From the NCBI GenBank assembly GCA_012064415.1, contig SSNU01000014.1, forward strand, positions 61,550 through 125,549: 64,000 bases of DNA, read 5' to 3'. The stretch comes from Gyrodactylus bullatarudis. Taxonomy: Eukaryota > Platyhelminthes > Monogenea > Gyrodactylidea > Gyrodactylidae. How positions within the stretch are numbered: the first letter of the stretch is position 1; every line of letters begins with the position of its first letter. Positions 47,166 to 59,300 of the stretch are shown here, in pieces. Both the position numbers and the translations under genes were made by a program. The notes beneath the pieces were generated by a model that saw only the letters and a list, made by a program, of their open reading frames with translations, made no database searches and was not told the origin of the DNA.

Positions 47166-50100
47166 TCATGCGACACCTCTTGGTTTACAGGAAAACGAGT
47201 AAATTGGCTTATGCACAGATTGAGCACTTGAGGATAACTTTGATAAGAGGCTCTCTTTTTCAATTTGTATGGTCAAATGAGTAATATTCTTGTAGGGTTG
47301 TATTATTTTGTGACGAATACTGTTAAGAATAGTCTGTTCATCTTTGTCATCACGGATTAATACACGAAGACATCCACAAATGTCAGTAGGTGTATGTTCC
47401 CAAACAAATGGATCATAGACATTGAGGACTCCTTCTTCAGAGAATGCCTAGAAAAAGAAAACAAAGGATGAATGAGAATGGCAATGATTTATTGACCATT
47501 TATCGCATAAAAACTATTTGGTACTATTTCTTGGCAGCCAGACTCCAGTCTGAAGCCATTCCCATTCTGGAGTTATTCAAGGTCAATAAACCTTTCTTAT
47601 TTGAATGTTAATAGAGTAACAGAGGTTGGTGCTAAAAATTATTGTGTTGAATAGTGTATTATTCAGAAATGTGCCATAATTTCAATAGACAAATCAAAAT
47701 CTAAAGCTAGTGACATAAAGATGAGAATTTATCATTTTCACAAAAAAACTCGATATTTTTTTCCAGAATATCAAGATAAAATTAATTTTTGAAATCCACG
47801 ACGAATCTAAATATTAGGTGGTAAAAAAGCGATTGATACTTAAAGGACAACTGTATTCTAATTGAGGTAGATTTCTTTCCTACAAGATGGTTAAATTGAG
47901 TTGAAGTTGAGGAGTTTTGAAATAAATAAGTAAATTTTCAACTTAGAAATTAGTCTAACTATCGGAATTTTTTAAAAGGCACATCTGAAATCAGTGAAAA
48001 ATTCTCTACAAAATATCCTTGAGTAGAATTTTTCCATGTAAGACTGTGTTATTTTTCATATCAACAACTCATGAGCTCGTTTAATCGTAAATTTCCAAAA
48101 ATTAATTTTATCTTGACATTCTAGAGAAAAATATTGTGTTTTTTGTATAAAATTCTCATCTTCATGTTAACTAGTTTTATAAATTAACACAAAAGAAGCA
48201 AATATTGAATAAATTTTAAAAAATACTTTAATTCGCCCTGCTAATTCAAAGTATCTTAAAATGATTTTTTTTGCTTCTCAAAAATTAATAATCAATTATA
48301 AAAAGAAGAAGATAACGAAGAGATTTGAGTAAACTCAAACTTATATATGCTAGCAAAACATTGGTAAAGTATCGATTTGCATCAGACAAGAACTATTCAA
48401 GTATTTAACTAGACGAAAAAAACAAAATATAGTGATAGTGACTGGTTATTCCTATGGTTACTTGAATCATTCCTTTGCATATCGAGGAAATTTTTTAATT
48501 CGATAAACTAATTTAGTTAAGAATTATTATTATGTGTGAGGAGGAAACCTTGACAATTTTATAATTATGTAGGTGAATCAAATCCTTTAACTCATAAGTT
48601 ATGACCTATAACTTATGATTCATAACTGACGTGACCCTATTTCATTGTACATGACTTTGATTAAATATTTCGATAAGAAAACCTTTGAAATTGGTGTTCT
48701 GAAGCAAGCAAACAGTTGATTTGGCTGAACAAATTAAATTCTTCCTGGTGCATTGTACCGAAATAAATCTCTGGATATTGAATATTTAAAATGTGAGTGT
48801 AAAAAGTAATCAAAAGTTGTCTCTTGATAATAATTAGATTTACAAACTAACTAACTGGGATAAATAATATTCTAGAGGATATATTTTTATAGAAATTAAT
48901 ATAAACATTCATTGGAGTTCAAAATAAAGGTTAATATTTAATATTCAAGACTTACAGCTCGAACGATAGCCTCTGGCGTGAGATTTGAAGATTTCTCTGG
49001 GTTCGTTAGAAGAAGGTTTTCTAAGGTTTCCTTGAACAGGGGCATTGTAGATGAGGCAATAATTATACCGATGAATAGACTACAAATTGGATCAGCAATA
49101 TTCCAACCGTATTGAGCGACAAGGAAGGAGCTGAAAATCACGCCGACGCTTCCTAGAGTATCAGCAAGAACGTGGAGATAAACTCCACGCATGTTAGACT
49201 CTTCAGCATTAGTAGAATTGTGTGAATGACTACTATGGGTATGATTGTGACCACCATGTGAATGTGAATGACTGTGAGAATGGGCAAGTTCTTTCCCATG
49301 TTCATGACCCGAACATTTTTTGCCACCGTGAGAATGTGCATGACCTAATGCAAAAATACCGACCATGTTAACCAATAAGCCAGCAACGGAGACAAAGAGA
49401 AGACGATCTGTCTCAATTTCCGGTGGATCATAGACTCTGGCAATTGACTTGAGTATAATTGAAGCACTGATGATAAGAAGAAATAGTGAATTAATGAAAC
49501 CCGATAGAATCTCTGCCCTATGATAGCCAAAGGTAAAGACTCTGTTTTGTTTCCAATTGCCGACTACAGCTGCATACAATCCCATGACAAGAGCAGCACA
49601 ATCGAAGAACATGTGAAAGCCATCTGATATCAGGCCGAGACTATTCGTCCAAACTCCATAGGCAAGTTCCACGAAGGTGAAGGCCTGGAAATATTTTGAT
49701 TAAAATCGTTTGCCTATTTTATCATTTAATTTTGTTTATTTTCTTATGTAATATTTTTTATTATTGCTTTTTCAGTAATTCAAAAGGGTTTGACCTACCA
49801 AGTTCATGCAAAGAAATACAAAGATTCTCTTGCTGGACTTTTCAGATAGGATTGTCTTAAGAGTTTGTGTCAAATGTTGAAAGAAACCATTTTCCGATTC
49901 ATCGAATGACATTAGGGACATTTTATCATTGCTTATAAGAGAAGATGTTGGCGTCGGTAGAAGACGAGAGGAATTTTTACTCTGATCACACAGTAGGGTA
50001 GTTGCTAATTTAATTAAGCGTATGAAAATTTCCTAATATCCTAATTAATACATTTCAGTTAACTCACCATAGTATATGAAGAAAATGGATAAGATGAGTC

Positions 50101-51200
50101 CGAATGATATTCCGTGTTCCAAGTAAATTTTGTCCACTCGATTGTAATTATTAACGAGTCTAGAAATAATTTTTATTGAAAGCTAATTTTGTAACTTTAT
50201 TGGTTTTCAGATACTCACGCTAATAGAAAAGCTGTGAAACATACAAAGTGATAGCTGTTCTTTGCGGTGGATGCTTGTCCAATTTTAGAATTCAAATGGT
50301 TTATTGTGAAAAAGTCAATAAACTCAACGGTACCGATAAAAAATATTGGAAATATGACATCAATAATTGAAACAGAACTTTCTTCGGACAAAGAGGCAGT
50401 TTCATAAAAAAGTGAATAAAATTTTGATATGATTAAAAATAAAAATATAACTAGGGTTGACCAAATGTTGGAGAACGAATTAAATTTTTTGAGACCACCA
50501 ATAGCCGGAATTGATCCTTTAGTAATCCAATTGAGTACTGCCTTTGAGCAAGCAGTAATGAAAAGTATCAAGGCACTTAACTTATGATCTGAAAGACCAA
50601 AGTTTTGGAAGAACAAATATATAGAATGAGTTAAAGCTGACTTGTGAGCACCTTCTGGATGATCTTTGTCATCTGAGAGTATATCATAGTCGAAGAATGC
50701 AATGAAAAATAATCCAAGAATAAGAAATATACAACCTCGATGCTTGGATATTTCTTGATTTGTATATGATAAACTCAGGAAGAAAGTTATAATAACATAA
50801 TCTTGATGATGGGCAATAATTAGAGTTCTAATTGGACTACAACTGATAAGACATGCCAGTAAAATATAATCAAGAACGACATTTATCGTTCCATGTTTAA
50901 TAATAGGCAATAGCTGTAGATATTTTTTAAATTAAATTACTTTCGAACTTACAATTTTCGGATTTAGGAGTTCAAAGTGCTTGAGACTTTTGTTGAGGAC
51001 AACAGACAAGCCAGAATAGACTAGTTTAGTCCCAAACAATAGTGAAATTAAAGAAATGTGAGTCAATAAACTGTATGCAACGAATGAACTAAGAGCTACA
51101 AGAAATTTGGACAAGAATAAGAGCGCATATAATTTTCTGAATATTCATAAAAAATTATTCAATACTTGTCATCGACTTTAGAAATGGTTATCTTGTCCAT
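47166..51200 (-). CDS. SLC30A5: Zinc transporter ZnT5 (SLC30A5), complete, 7 exons, 740 aa
   Basis: Cation-diffusion-facilitator that loads zinc into the early secretory pathway. In vertebrates it pairs with ZnT6 and supplies zinc to alkaline phosphatases. Exons: 51200-51166, 51136-50953, 50913-50219, 50159-50068, 50004-49799, 49684-48956, 47447-47166. All are GT-AG, all phases agree, and the first intron is only 29 nt. The N-terminal half (residues 1 to about 380) is the extra multi-helix region special to ZnT5, with LLFLSKFLVAL and LSDHK as in vertebrates. The C-terminal half has FTFVELAYGVWTNSLGLISD, the zinc-site His428/Asp432 (GFHMFFD) and His575/Asp579 (HVLAD), a His-rich loop (about 519-559), and the cytoplasmic domain ending HLTIQIEKE. 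The length is close to human ZnT5 (765 aa). The start ATG precedes DKITISKVDDK. It lies 411 bp downstream of SPCS2. Confidence 0.96.
47703..48180. repeat. Family A element in the last ZnT5 intron
   Basis: Left end AAAGCTAGTGACATAAAGATG, right end CATCTTCATGTTAACTAG. Inner arms are inverted (CTCGATATTTTTTTCCAG near 47750 against AGAGAAAAATATTGTG near 48124). Confidence 0.75.
48956..49684 (-). CDS. SLC30A5: ZnT5 exon: catalytic transporter core
   Basis: 729 nt, phase 0 at both ends. The acceptor is TTTCCAG before GCC TTC ACC (AFTFVEL). The exon ends EAIVRA at a GTAAGT donor and continues as AFSEEGVLNVYDP in the last exon. It holds both HxxxD zinc-site pairs and the loop with about 15 histidines (AHSHSHSHSHGGHNHTHSSH). 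Confidence 0.96.
51137..51165 (-). other. 29-nt intron 1 of ZnT5
   Basis: Runs GTATTG...TATTCAG. Removing it joins GATGACAA to AAAATTATATG and gives VDDKKLYALLFLSKFLVAL, which aligns with the ZnT5 N-terminus (TKYIVLLCFTKFLKAVGL). Without splicing the frame stops at once. Confidence 0.8.
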
Positions 51201-51516
51201 TCGTGTATATCTAACACGATAACAAATCTAGGTTGAATTAATAGTTAATTAAAACGCTGTAAATATACAGCTTAATACATTTGTTTTAGTGAATTCAAAA
51301 CGAATATTCAAATTTTTTCACTCAAATCCAGGTTAGGGTTTTCTTTAATTAATATTAGTGACCTTTTAACGTGAATTTCTAGTAAAATAAAAATCGAGCT
51401 GACTGTCTTTTTCAAGAAGCTCATTTGAAATGCTCTTAGGAATCTTAATCAAGTTTTCTTAAAAATGAGTTATTTCGACTCATTAGTGCATTGAAAATCA
51501 GGTAGAAAAAAATATT

Positions 51517-51522
51517 TTTATT
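51517..51522 (-). terminator. Polyadenylation signal AATAAA for SPCS2
   Basis: Canonical hexamer on the minus strand, 89 nt past the SPCS2 stop and before the ZnT5 start at 51200. Confidence 0.5.
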
Positions 51523-51610
51523 AATATAAAGTCCATTTCCTTAATGTTTAAAGAAATCTTTAAGATAAAATTGTCCAACAAGGAATATTTGAGTAGTGAT
51601 GGGTTGAAAT

Positions 51611-52261
51611 TCATTTATTTTTAGTATTCGAATCATGGAGATTGGAAAGCATCTTTGTGACCTTTTCTTTCTGAATATGTCCACGATTGTCGAAAAATTC
51701 GCCAACAGACTTTGTAATTGAGCTCTGACTTATATTTTGATTGTCACATATGTCAAGAGTTATTGTATAATTTTCGTCATACCTGTTAAAACAAATGTAG
51801 AGAATGGAGAACCCTGAATAATATAAATGGACTAACTTTGGCATTTTGGATGAAAATTTCCAAGTTTGTTTCTTAAAAGTCTTTCCAGAAGTTGTATGGA
51901 TACCAATGAAGAATATGTTATTTTCAACAAATTTAACATAAAATGTTAAGACAGATGAAATAATGAAATAGAGAACTGAACAAAGAATTAAAACATTTCT
52001 TGATTCAGGAAAAGGATGAAGAAAATCATAAGCACAAGAAGCACCCGCAGTGAGACAAGCGATTACACAGATAAGGATTCTTCCATCAAGTAGACGATGA
52101 GACTCTACTAGATCGTAATTCTCCTTGGCAATCTAAAATAATACTTATGAAATTTATTTCACTTCTTTGAGAGCATCATCTAAAGCGTTTTTAACAGCAG
52201 TAGCATTCCATTTATTGACTGTAATATCTTTGACATCATATGATTTCATTTTTTGGGGCAT
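51611..52261 (-). CDS. SPCS2: Signal peptidase complex subunit 2 (SPC25), complete, 3 exons, 188 aa
   Basis: Non-catalytic subunit of the ER signal peptidase complex, which removes signal peptides during translocation. Exons: 52261-52163, 52132-51837, 51782-51611. The start ATG is followed by PQKMKSYDVKDITVNKW. VNKWNATAVKNALDDALKE and LLDGR match the animal family (IDKWDGSAVKNSLDD...LIDGR). Two membrane helices (ILICVIACLTAGASCAYDFL and VLILCSVLYFIISSVLTFYV) flank HPFPESR, which is identical in type to the vertebrate HPFPES. The C-terminal domain has YDENYTITLDI and SVGEFFDNRGH. Intron 1 is 30 nt and intron 2 is 54 nt. Homology places both boundaries exactly. The protein is somewhat shorter at its N-terminus than human SPCS2 (226 aa). 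Confidence 0.95.
52133..52162 (-). other. 30-nt intron 1 of SPCS2
   Basis: Runs GTGAAATAA...TTATTTTAG and contains an in-frame stop. Excision joins DDALKE to IAKENYDLVESHRLLDGR, giving exactly the family spacing between DD and DGR (22 residues in ours and in human). Confidence 0.85.
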
Positions 52262-52932
52262 CTTATACGCGAGTTAAAACAAAATTGAGTCATTAATTTC
52301 ATCCTCATTTCTACTTGGAATTTGTTTAAGTACTGTATATTTAAAATATTCAAAATCGAAATGTTTCCAGATTTTAATAAAATCATTCTATCGAGATTCT
52401 ATAATTTTTCATCATCTATTTATTCATAGTATTGGTTCGAGTATTTTTTGACTATTATCAAAAATTACATTATGTCACTGCCTTTATGAATTTAACCGAT
52501 TGGATGGTTCCTCTAAATTAGAGGCTCTAATATAGATGTAGATTTGACTATGGCTGAAGAAAGATAAAATCAATTATAAATAAAATTTATTTGTCTTGGT
52601 TTATTTATTCAATAATGATAGTGATAAATTACCATTGATAATGCATAAGAGAACATTGTATCAAGTATAAACAGTGTTCAATTATCTTCAAAATACTTTA
52701 ATCTCCCTTTTTAAGCCAGCAATCACTGAATGAATATGGAGGGTAAGTTATACTTTCTAGTGATTTTATGTCTTGCTCATTATAATAACAAAAAAGATAA
52801 AATTAACATTCCATGAAAAATTTCATTTAGGGATGCATTGATTAAGAAGAGTTGTCAATATTAAAATTGTTGATCAGTTGGGGCAAAACTGAAAGGTCAT
52901 TGGGGCATCTCGTAATATTTTTATTTACATAA

Positions 52933-52938
52933 TTTATT
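52933..52938 (-). terminator. Candidate polyadenylation signal for the tau-family gene
   Basis: AATAAA on the minus strand about 325 nt past the putative stop and before SPCS2. Confidence 0.3.
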
Positions 52939-53261
52939 CACTTAAATTAATGGATAAGAAGATTTTCGATAGATCAAGATGAAAACTACAAAGTTTCCTT
53001 CCAAGAACCTTAGTAATAGGGTTATACTTTTTGTTTGGAAATTATCATAAAATATGGCCACAGGAATGTGTGTCTATAAATGTATAAATATTGAGAATAC
53101 TAAAGCATAATGTCAAAAGAAATTTCGAGAGAATAGGAAAAACGAGTACATCAAAATTATACAGGAAAGAATTCATACAATTTAATAAAAGTCACAAGGT
53201 ATTTTTAGACAGGCTGAATAGGGAAAGATTGTCCTTGATGTACAGCACAGGTGCCAGGAAA

Positions 53262-53363
53262 TTAGGGCTGTAGTTTAACTTGATGTTTAGTAATTCTCTT
53301 CTTCTCTTCAGCAGACAATTTCGGTGCATTGTATTTAAGCCAAGGTAGAGTTTCATTGTAAAT
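53262..53363 (-). CDS. Probable last exon of the tau-family gene
   Basis: 102 nt: acceptor ATTCTTTAG, then IYNETLPWLKYNAPKL, SAEEKKRITKHQVKLQP and stop at 53262-53264. It starts in phase 0, as the preceding tau exon requires, and lies on the same strand with no other gene between. The motif match to the tau C-terminal pseudo-repeat is modest, so it could belong to another gene. Confidence 0.5.
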   Translation of the reverse strand: MYNETLPWLKYNAPKLSAEEKKRITKHQVKLQP

Positions 53364-56300
53364 CTAAAGAATAAATAAGAGATTAAATCATATTTTTAAA
53401 AATAATTTGATAATATTGCTTGCTTGTAATACGATATCAAAATTCATATTAAAAAAAACTACAAATTTGCTATTAAAAGAAGTCACTGACTTGGAGAGAG
53501 GTAATTGCACAGAGTAAGAATAAATATGAGTCAAAGTAAATAATCTTGAATCATCCCAAAAGACTAGCATTTTATTCACAATACATATTTTATTCAACTG
53601 AAATTGGGAAAAGTTGAATCATTTTAACCCGAGTTGGGAAGGAGAAAGTATTTTTTATGGAAAAAAGTCAATTCTACCAGCTAGCAGCTGATATTGGTGT
53701 ATATAGTATCACATACAACAGTCTATTCCATAAATATCCACACGTCTATCTATTCATTCATGTTTGTGTTAATATTTTCCTATTTCAACAGTGTATTTTC
53801 TTGCTAAATGTTGGAAAAATACAAGAATATTTTATGATTGATTCTTCCCCAACTAGGATAGATTTCGATGGAGAATAAAAAATCTTTCATTGCCAGAATC
53901 ATAGGGATTCGATTAATTTCAGGAGCGAATAAATAAGAAAAAAAGATGAAAAGAGGTCAGAAAAGATAGAAGTGTATGTGGAGGGGGGTGAGGATAGAGA
54001 AAGACGGAAATTTCTGTATTATTATTATCAGCATCATAAAAAAATAATAGAAACTGAAGAGATTAGGGGGTATGGAGTGAGGGAATTGAAATACATAAAT
54101 AAATCAATAAATAAAATCCATCATAAAAATCCTAGTTTCCACCAAAATGATCAAATCAATATTCAAAAGTGACCAAGAATTAAACAGCTTACTACGCTAC
54201 ATTGTGAACTGATACCGAGTCTGCAAATTAAGGATTACAAAAAGTAGAAGATAGATCGCGATCGTCAATAACTAGAAGGTCTATTCTTTGTATTTACAAA
54301 ATTGGAAGATTTGGTTATTTCACGTCAAACATTGCAAAATCTATGAAAGCTTCATTTTTCAATCTAAGGACTTGTCATTCTTTTGAACTTTTAGACAAGC
54401 CCTCTTTTTCGAAACTAGAAATCTAGCTGTTTTGGTAACAGATGATGATGGTTTATATCAAGATGACTTGGACAGTTTCATACCAAGAAAAAATGAGTGA
54501 TCTCGAATTATTGTAGGAATTGATCAAGAAGAATCTTAAAAGAGAACAACCTTTTTCTGAGGATTATAGACTGTTATTACTTGTAAAATTGAAAATAATA
54601 ACATCTACTAAATGTAAAGAGTATAATAAATACTTGGATTTAATGAAAATTCCTTAATACCCTTATATTTTTTGTAAATACTACAAAGACAAGACCTTCT
54701 AGTTATTAATAGGCCGGTAAAAAGTCGAAATTTGCTAATTTCAGCTATAAAATAAAAAGCTCATTTTAGTACTAATGCTACTTCCTTATAAGTGAGATAA
54801 AATGTCGAAAATCCTTGAATTGTCGATGAAATTAGAAAATTTAATCCATAACTGTAACAATCCCTTAGATCAATGACTGATACTGTAAAAAATTCTTTTC
54901 AAAAATTCCTTATTTTCGAATCCATCCAATGAAAATTAAGAAACTAATTTTCTAGTCTTTTTGTTAATTTACTGACATAAGTGATGACCACAATCAAGTG
55001 GTTGGCATGTGTGGAATGGTCTTTCTCAATGCTCAAAAATGTTCTAACAAAGAACCAATTATTTAAGACTGGCAATCTAAAAGAGCAATTTTATATTCGC
55101 TTAATTATATTACAATATTTTTGAAAGATTAAATTTAAAAGGCCCATATCCTCGTAATTTACCTAGAAAACGATGTCGATTTTTTGTCGATTTCGTGAAG
55201 TAAAAAATGTCGAAATTTAAGATAAAAATGTTGAAAAATTTTACCGGCCTAGTTATTAATGATCTATCTTCTACTTTTTGTAATTATCCCAATTTTTTTA
55301 CCGAATTAGTTATTAAACACTCCATAAAATTTTTAAAATCTAAATTTTTGAAGAATTTCTGACAAATCTAGTCTTAATGTATAATTAAAATCTAGAAAAC
55401 TATTAAACAATTTAAAAAGTAATCTAAATCAGACTGTATGGCATATTTTGATGCAAAAAAAGAATTGTATTTTTATTTGAATACTTCTAAGCTAGTGTAG
55501 GCAATTTTCACTGGGAATTTAGCATTGTTACAAAGAGGATGTCGATAGCATTGCAGAGAATTTCTATAATAGAATGAAAATATGCAAAAATATTAGGAAT
55601 CTGGAAAATTTTATCATAATATCGATTCAAGTTACTTCTTGATGGCAAAATATTGAATTAGAATTTCTGAATAAAATTAGAGTTGCTTTTAATTGCCAGA
55701 GAATCTATGAAAAATTACAATTTTCTCTCCAATCCAATAACTCGGACCTTAAAAAGTACATGTTTCCTGAGAACATACATTTAGTCAAGTTTAAATCTAT
55801 TTTTCCTTAACTAGTCCAGGGAATGGCAATTATAAACAACCAAAAGATATGGAATTTATTTTTCGAATCTTGCGATATTCACAACTTGTGATAAATCAAG
55901 TTGCAATTTTTATTAAATACTTTAAAAAATATAATCTGTTTACATTATCGATCCGAAATAAAATTAAGAGTAATTCTATTGGATTAAACCAAGCTACAGT
56001 ATCGTACGCAAAATAATATAAACTTTAAAATAGAAAATTTAAATAATAATAAGATGAATATGATACTTGTCAGGAATATGGTTCAGATTATAATAGATTT
56101 TCTATGAATAGAATAGAATTATTCTCGATCAGGATGACGAAGGAAAAAGATGAAGCTTGATTTAACATGCTTATATAGAAGTTATATACGAATTTGAAGA
56201 AAATTATATTCATGGGTGTAAGAGAGTTGATGTGCTGAGAGAGAGAGAATTGAATATGGCCTCAATTTGAGATAGTGTAAACCCTGTATGATAGAATTAT

Positions 56301-59300
56301 AACATGAATTGGTAGTAGAGGACGGAAAACATGAGTGAATAAAACTCCATAAGTAGAACCAGAAATAACGATAAAAAACATGTAATTTATTCGAAAATAT
56401 CATTTGAAAGATATCCATTTCGCGAGAATAAAATTTCCAAGTCTCATCAAATATTAAGTGAAATAAAATTTTGAATTTTATCTTTGAGATGCCTTTGTTA
56501 GATAAACTTGATTTAAATTGTCTAAAAAAATTAGAAAAGGATTGGAGAAATTCCATTAATTTTGATTAGAATTGAAAACTGATAAACCCAAAGTCAGGAT
56601 GCGAGAAGCTAATTTATAATCATTAATCTCTTGGGATTGGGGTGTGGATAAAATTTAATTTGTAAAAACAAAAATCATAGCTATAGAGAAAGAAGGAAGC
56701 ATAGTTGTGTAGCAAGAATATGTTTATATAATGCTGTATTTAGTACTAATATCTTTCTTTCAAGAGTACACAATTTGTACCAAAAGAGATGTATTTAACA
56801 AGAAAATAATGTTCAAGACACTGTAGAAAGAGAAGAAGAAAGAAATCAAATAAATCTCTCTCTCGCCTTGAATACGAAGCATCTTTCCAAGTTTATTTAT
56901 TGAAGAAATTTCTTCATGAAGAGAAAATAAAAGTAAGAAAAAATCAATTTCTTCTACGCTCATTCTCTGTATACACGTAATAAAAAATATACAAAAGGAT
57001 ATTACATCTTGAGGGAGGCGTAAAAAGTGCGAGTTCATCTGATTCTCAATTCTAATCTCTTTTTAATTCTCAGACTGTGTATTCAGACCTATTTTTCTGT
57101 ATGATTATCTAGGTGCTGTGATAAGTTCTCGGAAACGATTCAATTCTATTTTTTAGGCAACCAAACTGTAGAACTTGTTCATCGTTTACTTCAACTATCG
57201 AATTGGTCATAAGAAGCCTGATAATAAATTGAACCGGATATAAATAAAGTAATGATTACATAACTACAAGTGCCTTAAAATACACAAGTGTCTATCAAGA
57301 ACGGAATGCAGTTCAAGTGTTCTTTTTTCCAAAGAATAAAGATTGCTTATTCACGAGCTATAGTACCGAAATAGAGCTTTAATGAAAGTTTATCCTACTA
57401 ACATACCAATTTGATTAATGCAGGCAAGATATAGAATTCTATCCCTTCTTTTATTCAAGATATGTTATTCAAGCTTTATCTCATGGATTTATTTTAGGCA
57501 TTGAATTGACTATATCTTCTTCGTCTTCGATTATGACCCAAATACTGAGAAAATGCAAATAATCTATAGAGTAAATATAACTTTGTTGAAGAGAAAATTA
57601 TTATTATGAGTGATTAAGAGAAGAATTGACATCTGAGAAAGAATGATTGTGCTAGAAGAAAGAGAACCAGAGAGGTAAAGAATAGAAATAACGCCCTTTT
57701 GCATTGTAAAGAATACTCAGAACAAATTCTAAGAAGAAGAGTAAGATTTGATCGATAAAAGCGATCAAGATTTAAAGAAAGTAATATTCTCATTTAATAG
57801 TAATAGTTTGAGTCATGTGCGTTGATAATATAGAATAGAATTGGAACCAAAGAGAGAAGGTTCAACTGATTCTACGCAACAAAATTAATTTATTATCATT
57901 ATTTATCAGAATAAAAAGATTATAATTTCTGTTATCTTTCATAGAAAATGAGATGAATTATTTTTTTAATTCTCTGCTTAACCATAGAGTTGTAATAGGG
58001 TCTTCTTAATACAGTAGGAATTAGATGAAGCCTACAAAAATGACCAATCAAGTTCAGATGAGAATTCTAGCAAGAAAATTAGTATGATCGAAATTAGACA
58101 GGGAAACTAAGCTTCGGCAAATTCCTGCAAAAATTATCTCTATAAATTTGCAGAAATAAAGAATTTTAAACAAAAAAGTTTATATTTTAGATTATTCAAG
58201 TCTTTGGAATCTAATAACTCATTTTTAGTGTCTAAAGAACAATTAATATCTCAACAAATAGTGTCTATCTAATAATTATAATTATTAGTTATTACCAGGG
58301 CAACCTTTTGCATAAAATTCATATTCATTACTAAGTTTATAATGCATATTCAAATTCTTTTATCATAAAATATGAAAAGGCATATTTGAGGGAATATTTT
58401 CTGAATATATGGGAATATATTGATAGAATCTCAGTAAAAATATTTTTAAAACTAAATTGAAGGGCTAGTTCAACAAGCCTTTTGTCAAGACTTTCTTCTA
58501 ATCAAGTCAATTGTCAAATTACACCACTTTCTTCCTCTTTTTTTCATAGTAGGCTTGTAATTTCATTCTCCTCGTAAACCTCATTCAACCTCTTATTGGT
58601 TGAGAAATTTCTCAATTCATTTAAATGAATTGAAACAATATTCAAAATTTATTTCGCTCAGTACAAACAAAATATGCCAAGGGTTGCTTTTACTCCAAAA
58701 AAGAAGTCGCAAACGTATATGGATTTATATCCGTGTGTATTTTCATTATCAGGATCTTCACTTTATTGCAAATTATGTTTGTGTTTAGTCAGTTCATGCA
58801 AGAAATCGCAAGTGGACCAACATATGATGTGCGATAAACATACAAAAAATGTAGAACAAGAAAAACTTATTCAACCCTGTTTAGCAGAATCTAATTGGGC
58901 TCTGCAAGTAACAGAGGCTTTTCTTCATGCAGACATTCCTCTTTATAAGCTTCGAGATCCAAAATTGAAAGCTCGTTTTGATAAGCCCCTTGGACCTTTA
59001 CCGAGTGAAACACATTGTCGAAACCAAGTTCATAAAATTTTTGAGAAAAAATGGATGATATTGAAAATTAAATTGACCAAAAAGACATATTCCTCATGAT
59101 TGACGAATCTGAATTGATGGGAAGAAACATAGTGAACTCTGCAATAGAAACTATCGATGAACCAGCAAAGACCTATTTAATTGAATCTCGAGTGATAGAT
59201 GGTTCCTTGAATAGAGACAAAGCTTGTCAAATCATCGATGATCTCATTCGGCTTTTAGATGTTAGAAGAGATAATTTTTTACTCCTATTAACAGATGCTG

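Noticed and set aside
49153..49530. Two extra minus-strand frames inside the ZnT5 core exon
   Set aside because: They are out-of-frame shadows of the His-rich coding sequence.
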